From assembly GCA_006218035.1 (NCBI GenBank), contig VBWC01000002.1, forward strand, positions 62,001 to 126,000: 64,000 nt of DNA. The letters run 5' to 3'. Below the pieces are notes generated by a model. That model was given only the letters and a program-made list of their open reading frames with translations. It had not been told where the DNA came from and did not search any database. Numbering within the stretch: position 1 is the first letter of the stretch; the number at the start of each line of letters is the position of its first letter. A program made the translations under genes and the position numbers. Origin of the DNA: Gammaproteobacteria bacterium (GTDB lineage: Bacteria > Pseudomonadota > Gammaproteobacteria > VBWC01). Shown piece by piece: positions 28,041 through 37,601 of the stretch.

Positions 28041-29093
28041 CTAACGAGCGGCCTTCATCAAGGCAGCCATTTTTCGGGCATCCGGCGCAGCGACAACACC
28101 CTTTTCGGTGACTATGACATCGATCAGGTCCGCTGGCGTCACGTCGAACACCGGATTCCAGGCCTGCGCGCCCTCGGCGGCAATCCTGACACCGGCAACG
28201 CTCAGCAACTCATCGGCCGCGCGCTCCTCGATGGGGATGTCGTGGCCGGTTGCTGTCTGCATATCGATCGTCGATGTCGGTGCCACCACCATAAACTTCA
28301 CGCCATGGTGGCGCGCTACTACCGCCAGATTGTAGGTGCCGATCTTGTTGGCGGCATCGCCGTTCGCGGCGATACGGTCCGCACCAACGATAATCCACTT
28401 GACACCGCCCTGTCTGAGCAAGTGTGCCGCGGCGCCATCACCTATCAGCGTTACCGGAATGTGGTCCTGCACGAGTTCCCATGCTGTCAGCCGGGACCCT
28501 TGCAACCACGGCCGCGTCTCGTCGGCATACACCAGCGAAATGTGCCCGCTCGCATAGGCCGCCCGGACCACGCCAAGGGCGGTTCCATAACCACCGGTCG
28601 CGAGCGCGCCGGCATTGCAATGGGTCAGCACTGCACAGCGTTGATCGATAAGCTGCGCACCCAGTTCGCCCATGCGGCGGTTGGCCGCGATGTCCTCCTC
28701 TTGGATACGGCGCGCTTCGGCAAGCAGAGCGGGCTCGGGATCGCCGGAAATGTCGCCCAGCCGGGACTTCATGCGATCCAGCGCCCAGCGCAGATTAACG
28801 GCCGTCGGACGGCTGCCGGCAAGCTCGGCAAAATCCGCAGCAATTTCCTGCTGCCAGGTTCCGGGCGATATTGCGAACCGGCGGCGCGCTGCACAAACGA
28901 CGCCATAGGCCGCCGCAATACCGATCGCCGGCGCACCGCGTACGACCATCTCCCGTATTGCCGACGCGACGCCGGATGATTCCTTATAAAACAGATAGTT
29001 AATTTTTCCCGGCAGGATGCGCTGATCGAGCAGCCGCAAGCCGCCATCGGCCCATTCCACTGCCTTTATTACCGAACCTTGCGTGCTCGCCAT
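28041..29093 (-). CDS. mtnA: S-methyl-5-thioribose-1-phosphate isomerase
   Basis: A 350-residue MtnA of the eIF2B-like fold that isomerises methylthioribose-1-phosphate to the ribulose form in methionine salvage. [16 protein letters not shown] is the substrate-binding motif (RGAP), [20 protein letters not shown] carries the catalytic Cys, and [20 protein letters not shown] the catalytic Asp and the signature NKIGT. The ATG at 29093 gives the usual N-terminus; ATG 29126 and a start at 29222 are alternatives with atypical heads. It diverges from the OmpA-like gene at 29295. The deaminase at 30016 would supply an earlier step through methylthioinosine. Confidence 0.95.
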   Translation of the reverse strand: MASTQGSVIKAVEWADGGLRLLDQRILPGKINYLFYKESSGVASAIREMVVRGAPAIGIAAAYGVVCAARRRFAISPGTWQQEIAADFAELAGSRPTAVNLRWALDRMKSRLGDISGDPEPALLAEARRIQEEDIAANRRMGELGAQLIDQRCAVLTHCNAGALATGGYGTALGVVRAAYASGHISLVYADETRPWLQGSRLTAWELVQDHIPVTLIGDGAAAHLLRQGGVKWIIVGADRIAANGDAANKIGTYNLAVVARHHGVKFMVVAPTSTIDMQTATGHDIPIEERAADELLSVAGVRIAAEGAQAWNPVFDVTPADLIDVIVTEKGVVAAPDARKMAALMKAAR

Positions 29094-29294
29094 CGCCCTG
29101 ACCCGATTGATCCGAGAAACAGCCATAATAAGTTTGTTGGCTTCGTGACACCAGCAGAATAGCCTCCGCACAGAACTCAGCCGGCTCGAAACCCGGGGAT
29201 TCCGCAACTTAAGAAGGGGCACGTTTTGCCGATATCTGGAGGTAATACGGCAGTTTTTGCCACCCTGCCATAACCAGCCTGGGTGCTGTCACCA

Positions 29295-29885
29295 ATGGAA
29301 AAACAACGGAAGCTCGGCGCCATTTCCCTCGCGATATCGGGCTGGTTAGTCACCGGGTTCGTCGTCGGAGACACTGGCGTGCCGGAACCTATCACCGTGG
29401 CAATGGCGCCACAGGCATCGTCGGCGCCAGGTGCCCCGACCATCCGGCAGTCAGCCGATGCGCTGTTCGAATGCCCGCCGCTCAATATTGATCCCAAGGC
29501 GATGAGTTGTGTGGGGACGGAATTCGCGTACGTGACACTCGCGAGAGTGCCTTTCGACCATGACAAATCGTCGGTTAACGGACAGGCGGTCCGGTCACTC
29601 GATGCCGCCGCCATATATCTGTTACTCAATCTTGATAACGTCCATCGGGTGTATATCAACGGGCATACCGATAGCACCGGCACTGAGGGATATAACGATA
29701 GCCTGGCGGAGAAGCGCGCCATGGCGGTCAAAAAGTATCTGATCAATCGCGGCGTCGCCGACGAACGGCTGGCAATGGGCGCGGCCGGCGAACGTGACCC
29801 CGTCGACGAACACTGGACCGCCGAAGGCCGCGCCAACAATCGTAACGTTAGCTTGTACGTCGTGATGCGCCGCCCGGCGCAGTGA
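29295..29885 (+). CDS. OmpA-family peptidoglycan-binding protein
   Basis: A 196-residue protein with a short hydrophobic N-terminal segment (LGAISLAISGWLVTGFVV), an intermediate region with two cysteines, and a C-terminal OmpA-like domain. VPFDHDKSSVNGQAV, VYINGHTDSTGTEGYNDSLA and AEKRAMAVKKYLINRGV hold the family NGHTDxxG motif and the Asp and Arg that bind diaminopimelate. It probably tethers to peptidoglycan in the periplasm, with the head in the inner membrane or cleaved. The ATG at 29295 is taken; a GTG at 29283 is possible. It is divergent from mtnA, and a promoter between them is expected. A specific role is not known. Confidence 0.85.
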   Translation: MEKQRKLGAISLAISGWLVTGFVVGDTGVPEPITVAMAPQASSAPGAPTIRQSADALFECPPLNIDPKAMSCVGTEFAYVTLARVPFDHDKSSVNGQAVRSLDAAAIYLLLNLDNVHRVYINGHTDSTGTEGYNDSLAEKRAMAVKKYLINRGVADERLAMGAAGERDPVDEHWTAEGRANNRNVSLYVVMRRPAQ

Positions 29886-29962
29886 GAATCGCAGCGCCGG
29901 TCCTGCGCCGCTGACCAGTTAGCACCCCGCCCTTCGTTCCGATCGCCTCGTACTTCGCGGTC

Positions 29963-29993
29963 TTGGCGAAAATTTCTCCGTTCGGGTTATACT
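29963..29993 (+). promoter_or_regulatory. Candidate sigma-70 promoter for the deaminase-ubiG genes
   Basis: TTGGCG at 29963-29968 and TATACT at 29988-29993 resemble -35 and -10 hexamers with 19-base spacing (18 if the -10 is read as TTATAC). It lies 22 bases before the ATG at 30016. Called by eye only. Confidence 0.4.
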
Positions 29994-30015
29994 GCCTGCG
30001 GAAAAATTCTTGCCT

Positions 30016-31359
30016 ATGAATACTGCCGATCTGATCGCTCATGCGCGCTGGCTCATCCCGGTCGAACCGGAAGGCGTGACATATGAAAATCACGCGCTGG
30101 TGGTGCACAGCGGTCGCATTGTCGCGATCTTGCCGTCCGACGAGGCTGACCAAAGATATCAGGCGAACACGACCGTACGCCTGACCGATCACGCCATTAT
30201 CCCCGGCCTGGTAAACGCCCACACGCACGCGGCCATGACGTTGTTCCGCGGTCTCGCCGACGATCTGCCGCTGATGGACTGGCTGAACAAACACATCTGG
30301 CCGGCCGAACAAGCCTGGGTCAGCGCGGAATTTGCCAACGATGGCACCAAACTCGCTGTTGCAGAAATGCTGCGTGGCGGCATCACCTGCTTCAACGACA
30401 TGTATTTTTTTGCCGATGAAACCGCACGCGTCGCGGCTGACGCCGGTATGCGTGCCATGGTTGGTCTGATACTCATCGACTTTCCGACCGTGTGGGCAAC
30501 GAGCAGCGATGAATACATCAGCAAGGGGCTGGCGATACATGACCAGTACCGTTCTGATCCGTTGATACGCACCGCATTCGCGCCCCACGCGCCTTACACG
30601 GTTTCCAACAGTCCGCTGGAGAAAGTGCGGGTGCTGGCGGACGAACTCGACATTCCAATACATATGCACGTGCACGAAACGGCGGACGAGATCCGTCAAA
30701 GTCTCGTACAGCATAACGAGCGTCCTTTACAACGTCTCGCCCGCATCGGCCTGTTGTCGCCGCGGCTGATGGCGGTTCACATGACACAACTCAACGATGA
30801 TGAAATCGCCATGATCGCTGCTACCGGTGCGCATATTATTCATTGCCCGGAATCGAATCTGAAACTGGCGAGTGGCTTCTGCCCTGTCGCGAACGTTGCG
30901 CGGTCTGGAATCAACATCGGCCTGGGCACCGATGGCGCGGCCAGCAATAATGATCTGGATATGTTCGGGGAAATGCGCACGGCGGCCCTGATTGCCAAAG
31001 CAGTCGCCGGTGATGCCAGCGCGCTGCCGGCAATGCAGGCGTTGAAGATCGCGACGCTCGGCGGCGCGACGGCCATGGGGATGGACAATGAGATCGGCTC
31101 GCTGCTGCCGGGGAAAGCGGCGGATTTTACGGCGGTCAGACTGGATGACATCGAAACGCAGCCGTTGTATGACCCGGTCTCCCATCTCGTCTACGCCGCA
31201 AGCCGCCAACAGGTAACCGATGTCTGGGTCGCCGGCAGGCAATTGCTGAAAAACCGTGAGTTGCTGACGCTTGATACGGCGGCCGTGCTTGCCAAGGCAC
31301 GGCAATGGCGGGAACGCATTGCCGCAACGAACGGTTTCCCCGGCCGCGCGTCCCATTAG
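30016..31359 (+). CDS. mtaD: 5-methylthioadenosine / S-adenosylhomocysteine deaminase (TRZ/ATZ family)
   Basis: A 447-residue amidohydrolase. IPGLVNAHTHAAMTLFRGLA carries the HxH metal site, and MHVHETADE and LMAVHMTQLNDDEIAM the other metal His residues, with GLGTDGAASNN the Asp strand. Length and motifs match the TRZ/ATZ hydrolase next to ubiG in Pseudomonas (PA3170, reported as a methylthioadenosine deaminase). It would deaminate methylthioadenosine to methylthioinosine, and MtnA at 28.0-29.1 kb acts two steps later, so this window holds two parts of one salvage route. The ATG at 30016 is preferred to a TTG two codons upstream. Another amidohydrolase substrate is possible. Confidence 0.88.
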   Translation: MNTADLIAHARWLIPVEPEGVTYENHALVVHSGRIVAILPSDEADQRYQANTTVRLTDHAIIPGLVNAHTHAAMTLFRGLADDLPLMDWLNKHIWPAEQAWVSAEFANDGTKLAVAEMLRGGITCFNDMYFFADETARVAADAGMRAMVGLILIDFPTVWATSSDEYISKGLAIHDQYRSDPLIRTAFAPHAPYTVSNSPLEKVRVLADELDIPIHMHVHETADEIRQSLVQHNERPLQRLARIGLLSPRLMAVHMTQLNDDEIAMIAATGAHIIHCPESNLKLASGFCPVANVARSGINIGLGTDGAASNNDLDMFGEMRTAALIAKAVAGDASALPAMQALKIATLGGATAMGMDNEIGSLLPGKAADFTAVRLDDIETQPLYDPVSHLVYAASRQQVTDVWVAGRQLLKNRELLTLDTAAVLAKARQWRERIAATNGFPGRASH

Positions 31360-31430
31360 CGTCGAAAACACTTAGCTCGTAACACGCAGCCCCCGATAGT
31401 CCCCGACGAGTTGACGTATAATGCCGGGCT

Positions 31431-32138
31431 ATGTCCAGCGTCACTGAAAATGTCGACCCGCGAGAAGTTGCCAAGTTCGAGGAACTGGCGGCGCGCTGGT
31501 GGGACTCCGCCGGTGAGTGCAAACCACTCCACGACATCAATCCGTTGCGGCTCAACTTCATCGCGGGGTATGTCGATCTCTCCGGAGCCCGGGTGGTCGA
31601 CGTCGGCTGTGGCGGAGGAATTCTGTCAGAGGCACTCGCCCAACGTGGCGCGCAGGTGACCGGCATCGATATGGCCGGGGCGTCGTTGTCGGTGGCAAGT
31701 CTGCACCTGGCTGAGAGTGGTATGGCCGTGGACTACCGGCAGTCCACGGCGGAATCATTCGCAACCGGGCAGCCGGAATCATTCGATGTTGTCACCTGTA
31801 TGGAGCTGCTGGAGCATGTTCCGGATCCGGTATCACTGGTGCGGGCCTGCGCGGCGCTCGTTCGTCCGGGCGGCCACGTGTTCTTCTCGACGATCAATCG
31901 CAACCCCAAGGCCTACCTGCTAGCGGTAATCGGCGCGGAGTACCTGCTGAACATGTTACCCAAGGGTACACATGACTACCGGCGGTTCGTCCGGCCCTCG
32001 GAGCTCGGCGCCTGGTCTCGCCGGGCAGGCCTGTCATTAGAAGCGTTGGCCGGTATCAGCTATAACCCGCTGACGCGACTGTATTCGTTGAACAACAACG
32101 TGGACGTCAACTACCTGGCCTGCTTTCGTAAGTCCTGA
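31431..32138 (+). CDS. ubiG: 3-demethylubiquinol / polyprenyl-6-hydroxyphenol methylase
   Basis: A 235-residue UbiG that does both O-methylations of ubiquinone synthesis. [20 protein letters not shown] is the characteristic start, [20 protein letters not shown] the SAM motif I, and [20 protein letters not shown] motif [22 protein letters not shown] is the membrane-associating insertion typical of UbiG. A TATAAT sequence stands at 31417-31422, only 8 bases before the ATG, with no good -35, so it may be chance. It lies between the deaminase and the HAD phosphatase, the same order as in Pseudomonas. Confidence 0.97.
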   Translation: MSSVTENVDPREVAKFEELAARWWDSAGECKPLHDINPLRLNFIAGYVDLSGARVVDVGCGGGILSEALAQRGAQVTGIDMAGASLSVASLHLAESGMAVDYRQSTAESFATGQPESFDVVTCMELLEHVPDPVSLVRACAALVRPGGHVFFSTINRNPKAYLLAVIGAEYLLNMLPKGTHDYRRFVRPSELGAWSRRAGLSLEALAGISYNPLTRLYSLNNNVDVNYLACFRKS

Positions 32139-32210
32139 GCCGCTCTGCCGTCCAAACGAATTTGATTGTGATAACGACACAAGCGCCTAAAACTACAAGC
32201 TATTATTTTC

Positions 32211-32900
32211 ATGAGATCGCCTGACGGACCTACCTGCATACGTACCGTGCTCTTCGATCTCGACGGCACGCTGGCGGATACCGCCCCCGATCTCGCCCAC
32301 GCGTTGAATCAGACGCTCGCCGGGCAGGGTCGCGCGCCGCTGCCGTTTGAACAGATCCGTCCGGTGGTATCGCATGGCGGCACCGCATTACTGCGCCTTG
32401 GCTTTCAAATACCAGCCGATACCCCTGAATTCGAAGGACTACGCGAACAGTTCTTGCAAACCTACCGGCGGCACATTGGCGACCGCACGCGGTTGTTTCC
32501 CGGCATCGATGAGGTATTGGCGGCGTTGCAGGTACAAGGACTCAACTGGGGCGTGGTCACCAACAAACCCCGCTGGCTGACGGAACCGCTAATGGCGGCA
32601 CTGGGACTTACCGCCCGCGCGGCCAGTATCGTCAGCGGCGACAGCACCACCAACCGCAAGCCGCATCCGGAACCGATGCTGCGTGCGTGCCGCGAAGCGG
32701 GCAGCGACGCACGCCATTGCCTTTACGTCGGCGATGCCGAGCGCGACATCGAGGCCGGCCGGCGCGCCGGCATGAAGACACTGGTCGCGCTGTTCGGCTA
32801 TCTTGGCGATGACGACCACCCGGAAACCTGGCAGGCGGACGGCATGGTAAAGCAGCCGCTGGAAATTCTTGACTGGATAAAGGCACACGGCAATGAGTAA
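32211..32900 (+). CDS. HAD phosphatase of the MupP / Gph type
   Basis: A 229-residue HAD-like hydrolase. VLFDLDGTLADTAPDLAHAL holds the nucleophile Asp (DxDGT) and the cap start, WGVVTNKPRWLTEPLMAALG motif II, KPHPEPMLRA the catalytic Lys, and CLYVGDAERDIEAGRRAGMK motif IV. The position directly after ubiG, and the NWGVVTNKP and YVGDAERDIEAG stretches, match MupP, the MurNAc-6-phosphate phosphatase of peptidoglycan recycling in Pseudomonas, better than phosphoglycolate phosphatase, but the two families are close and function is not settled. Confidence 0.88.
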   Translation: MRSPDGPTCIRTVLFDLDGTLADTAPDLAHALNQTLAGQGRAPLPFEQIRPVVSHGGTALLRLGFQIPADTPEFEGLREQFLQTYRRHIGDRTRLFPGIDEVLAALQVQGLNWGVVTNKPRWLTEPLMAALGLTARAASIVSGDSTTNRKPHPEPMLRACREAGSDARHCLYVGDAERDIEAGRRAGMKTLVALFGYLGDDDHPETWQADGMVKQPLEILDWIKAHGNE

Positions 32901-32963
32901 GACGGTAACCGACGCCTCACCACTCGGGGCGGCCACGCGCTCTAACGGCAGGCGTAACCGGCG

Positions 32964-34232
32964 ATGAGTCCGGGATTGCCCATCCTGATCACGGTCGCCG
33001 TCGCCGCGCTGGTCATCGGCTGGCTGATCGCGCGTCTGTCTGCCCATCGCGAGATCGCACAACTGCGGGAGCATAACGCCGCTCTGGGCGCGGAGCTCGG
33101 CGCAGAGCGTCGGGCGGCAGCCGAACGGATCGCCGCAATGGAAAACGCGCGTGCAACCCTGTCGGATACGTTTACGGCGTTGTCGCACCAGGCGCTCAAG
33201 AGCAACACGGAAGAATTTCTCAAGCTCGCGAACGAAAACCTCAAAGGTTTTCATGCCCAGGCACAAGGTGAACTGAAAACGCGCGAGAAGGCGATCGAAG
33301 GATTCGTCAAACCGATCCGGGAAGCACTCGAAAAAACGGAGCGCCAGATAAACGAGCTCGAGAATTCGCGCAAGGAGGCCTATGGATCGCTCACCAGGCA
33401 CATGGAATCAATGGCGCAGACCCAGCAGCTACTGCATAGCGAAACACGCAATCTGGTGCAGGCCCTGCGCCGCCCGGAGGTACGCGGTCAATGGGGAGAA
33501 ATGACGTTACGGCGGCTGGTGGAACTCGCCGGCATGGTCGAACACTGCGATTTCTTCGAGCAGGAGCACACGGTTTCCGGCGACGGAGCGATGCGCCCGG
33601 ATATGATCGTACGGATGCCGGATGAGCGCGAGATTATTGTCGACGTCAAAACGCCGCTCGATGCGTACCTGAACGCCGTCGAAGCGACTGACGACGACGC
33701 CCGCACCCGATTTCTTGAAAAACACGCGCGCAACGTTCGCGAGCGGGTACGCGAACTTGCCAACAAGGCCTACTGGGATCAGTTTGCCCGAAGCCCGGAT
33801 TTCATCGTGCTGTTTATCCCAGGGGATCAGTTTCTCAGCGCGGCGCTAGACCATGACCGCACCCTGCTGGAGGACGCGCTGCGTCAGAAGGTGATACTGG
33901 CGACACCGACCAGTTTAGTCGCGCTGCTGCGCGCGGTCGCCTATGGCTGGCGGCAACAGGTGCTGGCCGATAACGCCGAGCATATTCGCCATGTCGGCGA
34001 GGAACTGTACAAGCGGCTGGCTACATTTAGCGAACACCTGGGGCGGCTGGGAAAAACACTCAACAGCAGCCTGGATCATTACAACCGGGCGGTAGGTTCA
34101 TTCGAACGTCAGGTGGTTCCCGGAGCGCGCAAATTCACGGAAATGGGCATCCACGCCAATCGCCCCCTCGACCCGCTGGAACCGCTCGAGAAAAGCGCAC
34201 GAGAAGTCGCGCAGGAATCACCCGATCACTGA
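32964..34232 (+). CDS. rmuC: RmuC family protein
   Basis: A 422-residue protein with an N-terminal membrane span (ILITVAVAALVIGWLIARLS), a long Glu, Arg and Ala-rich coiled coil to about residue 170, and the RmuC core: RRPEVRGQWGEMTLRRLVEL, RPDMIVRMPDEREIIVDVKT, and DFIVLFIPGDQFLSAALDHD. VDVKTPLDAYL resembles the restriction-fold active site. RmuC limits inversions at short inverted repeats. Its TGA at 34230-34232 overlaps the stop of the convergent TPR lipoprotein gene by 7 bases (34226-34232), so the two share their ends. Confidence 0.93.
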   Translation: MSPGLPILITVAVAALVIGWLIARLSAHREIAQLREHNAALGAELGAERRAAAERIAAMENARATLSDTFTALSHQALKSNTEEFLKLANENLKGFHAQAQGELKTREKAIEGFVKPIREALEKTERQINELENSRKEAYGSLTRHMESMAQTQQLLHSETRNLVQALRRPEVRGQWGEMTLRRLVELAGMVEHCDFFEQEHTVSGDGAMRPDMIVRMPDEREIIVDVKTPLDAYLNAVEATDDDARTRFLEKHARNVRERVRELANKAYWDQFARSPDFIVLFIPGDQFLSAALDHDRTLLEDALRQKVILATPTSLVALLRAVAYGWRQQVLADNAEHIRHVGEELYKRLATFSEHLGRLGKTLNSSLDHYNRAVGSFERQVVPGARKFTEMGIHANRPLDPLEPLEKSAREVAQESPDH

Positions 34233-36655
34233 GCAGGGGCCAGCCTTTCCAGTGTCTCCCTAGCAACCGCCAGACCGGTAAATTCCTGACCGGCATCAAC
34301 GGCGCGCCGCAGGTGGGCCACCGCCTCTTCGTTCTGCTGGTTCAGCGCGTATGCCATGCCCAGATGGTATTGCAGCAGCGGAATCTGTGGCGCCAGATCC
34401 GCCGCGTTCTTTAACCGGGCAATCGCCGCGATGGCGTCGCCCTGGTGATAGTGGATCCAGCCAAGCGTGTCGAGATACTCGGGATTGGTGGAACCCTCAA
34501 ACGCCCTGGCGTAATCCAGCGCCTTGCGCAACGCAGCAGGATCGCCGCGGCGCTCGGTCAACAGCCGCGCCAGCCGGTTGGCCGCATCGGACTGCGCCGG
34601 ATTCCGCGTGGCTATCTCCTCGTATGTCTGCATCGCATCGTCAAACTGACCGTTACTCTCATACGCACCGGCCAGCAACATCGCCAACTGGAATTTTCCA
34701 GGCGCGATGGCGAGCGCCTCCTTGTAAACCGTGATCGCGCTATCCAGATCGCCGCGCGCCGTGTAGAGATTGGTCAGATTTCTATAGGGTTCCGGCTGTT
34801 TTGGATTCAGGTTTATCGCCTTGCGAAACGCCGTAATCGCTTCTTTTTCCTTGTTCTGGTAGAGATACACCTCACCGAGCAGATCATAGGCGCCCGCGCT
34901 GGCCGGATACGCCTTGATAAAGCGCTGCACATGCTGCACGGCGGGCGCCGGGTTGTTCGTCGCAAGATAACTACGAACAACCGCCGCGTTCGTTTCGAAC
35001 ACCTCGGGCGCCTTCTCGACGGCGATCACATACTGCTTGATCGCCGCATCATGCTTGCCTTGCTTGCCGAGCGTTTCACCGAGCTTGAAATAGCCGACCG
35101 CCTGGTCCGGATATGTACGCGTAATTACCTCGGCAGTACTGGCCGCCGCCGTCCAGTCCTTACGCGCAATCTGCAGGTCAACGACCAGCTTGAGCGCCTG
35201 GATGTCTCCAGGCGAAACCGCCAGCAGATCCCTGGCGACCTGATCCGCCGCAGCAAAATCCTGCGCGGTCACCAACATGTTGATTAATGCGTAACGCGCT
35301 TCCAGGGCGCGAGGATGCGCCGCGATCGCCTTGCGTAATATGTCATTGGCCTTTTCCGGCTCGTTATTGGCGACATAAGCGTCCGCCAGATTGCCGACAA
35401 CGACTACCGCGTCCGGCTGCACCGACAACACCTTCTCGAAATCCCGGATCGCGCCCGCCGCATCGCGATCAGCGAGCGCCATCCTGCCCCGGATGGCCAG
35501 CGCATCGACATTAGCGGGATTTTCGTCGAGTATTTCCGTAATCAACTGCAACGCTTCCGGCTTGCGGCCCTTGTCCATCAATATCAGCGCCAGCTTGTTT
35601 TTCGCCAGCACATTATCCGGACCGCTACGGCTTAACTTGATGATGTCGCGGTAGGTCTTTTCCGCCCGATCAAGTTCGTTCGCCGATTCGTAAAGCCTGG
35701 CCAGCCGGAAGCGGACGGAAAACGCACCGGGTTCCTCATCCAGAAACGCGAGCAGCTCCTTCTCCGCAACCTGCGCGCTACGCTTCGCTACCAGAAACTC
35801 GGCCAGTAACAACCGCCGACTTTCATCATCCGGGTCGGCACTTATCGCATCCCACAAGACCTTCTCGGCTTGATCAAGATGGCCCAGTTTCGAATAAAAC
35901 TCGGCCAATTGCGCCCGATAGGCGGTCTGTTCTGGCGCCAGCGCGACGAGTTCCTGAAACAGCGCCTCGGCGCGATCATATTCGTTACGCTCACTGAATG
36001 CGTTCGCAAGCTGAAGGCGCAGCGGCACGCTGCGCGGCAGGTCCTTGATGCCTTGCTCCAGAAATCCTATCGCCTTTTCCGGGAGGCTTTCGTGCTGATA
36101 TATCAACGCCAGTAGCGAAATCGTATCCTCATTGCCGGGATCCAGCCGGTACGCCGACTCGGCCACGCGCAACGCCTCCGACCAGTCACCCAAATGGGAA
36201 ACCGCCGCCGCTTTTAATGTCAGAGCGCGCGAATTCTCTGGCTCGCGCGTCAGCACGCTGTCCGCAGCGCGCAATGCCTGTTCCGCTTGTCGTCCGAGCA
36301 GGTAGAGGCGGCCGAGCCGGATTTGGGCATCCGCGTGCGCGGGATCGAGCTCAATAGTCTTGCGAAAATTGGCAAATGCTTCGCGCCAGTTCTGCTGCTT
36401 CTCCCCAATCAGCCCGAGGTAGTAATAGCCTTCGGCAACACCACCGTCAATCGCAAGCAACTGCGTAAACTCAGTGTGCGCCTTTGCGAGATCGCCGGCT
36501 TCATACAGCGACTTGCCCAGGTGCAGATGCTCGCGCTTCTGCTCGTCGACATTTGTGCAAGCGGCAATCAGCAATATCGCCAGCAACACCAAAATTAATC
36601 GTACCGTGTTACGAGCGCCTGTCAATTTGCGATCACGTACCCGCAGCGACCTCAT
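34226..36655 (-). CDS. TPR-repeat lipoprotein, PrsT-like (exosortase-linked family)
   Basis: An 809-residue protein that begins with an Arg-rich head, a hydrophobic stretch and a lipobox (LLIAAC, Cys33), then is almost wholly tetratricopeptide repeats to the C-terminus, for example AYDLLGEVYLYQNKEKEAIT and PYRNLTNLYTARGDLDSAIT. Length, lipobox and repeat layout resemble the TPR lipoprotein of PEP-CTERM/exosortase loci (PrsT). The ATG at 36655 overlaps the fcl stop in ATGA, so it is coupled to fcl, and the farther start at 36688 is unlikely. It may act as a periplasmic scaffold for polymer assembly or export. Generic TPR similarity makes a family call tentative. Confidence 0.72.
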   Translation of the reverse strand: MRSLRVRDRKLTGARNTVRLILVLLAILLIAACTNVDEQKREHLHLGKSLYEAGDLAKAHTEFTQLLAIDGGVAEGYYYLGLIGEKQQNWREAFANFRKTIELDPAHADAQIRLGRLYLLGRQAEQALRAADSVLTREPENSRALTLKAAAVSHLGDWSEALRVAESAYRLDPGNEDTISLLALIYQHESLPEKAIGFLEQGIKDLPRSVPLRLQLANAFSERNEYDRAEALFQELVALAPEQTAYRAQLAEFYSKLGHLDQAEKVLWDAISADPDDESRRLLLAEFLVAKRSAQVAEKELLAFLDEEPGAFSVRFRLARLYESANELDRAEKTYRDIIKLSRSGPDNVLAKNKLALILMDKGRKPEALQLITEILDENPANVDALAIRGRMALADRDAAGAIRDFEKVLSVQPDAVVVVGNLADAYVANNEPEKANDILRKAIAAHPRALEARYALINMLVTAQDFAAADQVARDLLAVSPGDIQALKLVVDLQIARKDWTAAASTAEVITRTYPDQAVGYFKLGETLGKQGKHDAAIKQYVIAVEKAPEVFETNAAVVRSYLATNNPAPAVQHVQRFIKAYPASAGAYDLLGEVYLYQNKEKEAITAFRKAINLNPKQPEPYRNLTNLYTARGDLDSAITVYKEALAIAPGKFQLAMLLAGAYESNGQFDDAMQTYEEIATRNPAQSDAANRLARLLTERRGDPAALRKALDYARAFEGSTNPEYLDTLGWIHYHQGDAIAAIARLKNAADLAPQIPLLQYHLGMAYALNQQNEEAVAHLRRAVDAGQEFTGLAVARETLERLAPAQ

Positions 36656-37593
36656 GATGCATCGCCCGGGGGATGCTGCAGAAACCACCGATATGCCTGC
36701 CGGATACCGTCAGCAAGCGGGATAGACGCGGTCCAGCCGAGCGCAGTCAATTTGCCGACATCCACCAGTTTTCGTGGCGTACCGTCCGGCTTCGACGTGT
36801 CAAATACAATATCGCCCCTGTATCCAACCGCCTCACCGACAAGCATTGCCAGCTCCCTGATCGGAATGTCCTTGCCGACGCCGATATTAATGATGCCTTC
36901 GTTATCATACGCCCCCATCAAAAACAGGCAAGCATCGGCGCAATCATCACTGTGCAGAAATTCGCGACGCGGACTGCCGGTGCCCCAAACCGTGACAGTG
37001 GGAGCACCGCTCAGCCGGGCATCGTGGAACTTGCGTATCAACGCCGGCAGTACATGCGAATTGTTCAGATCGAAATTGTCACCCGGCCCATACAAATTCG
37101 TCGGCATCGCGGCGATAAAACGGCAACCGTACTGCCGGCGATAGGCCTGGCAAAGTTTGATACCGGCGATCTTCGCCACCGCGTACCACTCGTTTGTCGG
37201 CTCCAGAGCACCCGTTAACAGATATTCCTCTTTCAACGGTTGTGGCGCGAGTTTCGGATAGATACAGGTGCTACCCAGAAACAGCAGCTTTTCGACACCG
37301 CTGCGGTAGGCTTCGTGTATCAGATTCGCCTCAATCATGAGGTTGTCGTAAAGAAACTCCGCCGGATAGGTATCGTTGGCGAGAATGCCGCCAACCTTGG
37401 CCGCGGCCACATACACGTAATCCGGCCGTTCACTGCTGAAGAATTTGGCAACCGCCGCGTTGTCACGCAGGTCGAGCTGTTTTCTCGTCGCTGTCACAAT
37501 ATTCGAGAAGCCCTGCTCCTCCAACTTGCGGACAAGCGCGGAACCGACCAGGCCGAGATGACCAGCAACGTATATCTTCGCTTGTTTGTCCAT
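36652..37593 (-). CDS. fcl: GDP-L-fucose synthase
   Basis: A 313-residue short-chain dehydrogenase-type epimerase/reductase. KIYVAGHLGLVGSALVRKLE holds the NADP loop GHxGLVG, LLFLGSTCIYPKLAPQPLKE the catalytic Ser, and NEWYAVAKIAGIKLCQAYR the YxxxK pair. It turns GDP-4-keto-6-deoxymannose into GDP-L-fucose. The ATG at 37593 is chosen because the Rossmann strand begins just after it; a start at 37644 would overlap gmd. It lies 8 bases after gmd and overlaps the TPR gene start. The product fits the GT11 fucosyltransferase in the first locus. Confidence 0.97.
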   Translation of the reverse strand: MDKQAKIYVAGHLGLVGSALVRKLEEQGFSNIVTATRKQLDLRDNAAVAKFFSSERPDYVYVAAAKVGGILANDTYPAEFLYDNLMIEANLIHEAYRSGVEKLLFLGSTCIYPKLAPQPLKEEYLLTGALEPTNEWYAVAKIAGIKLCQAYRRQYGCRFIAAMPTNLYGPGDNFDLNNSHVLPALIRKFHDARLSGAPTVTVWGTGSPRREFLHSDDCADACLFLMGAYDNEGIINIGVGKDIPIRELAMLVGEAVGYRGDIVFDTSKPDGTPRKLVDVGKLTALGWTASIPLADGIRQAYRWFLQHPPGDAS

Positions 37594-37601
37594 TGACGGG
37601 A

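Noticed and set aside
29177-29839. 220-codon minus-strand frame overlapping the OmpA-like gene and the mtnA end
   Set aside because: Overlaps a gene with an intact OmpA C-terminal domain on the other strand; low-complexity Ser and Arg-rich translation.
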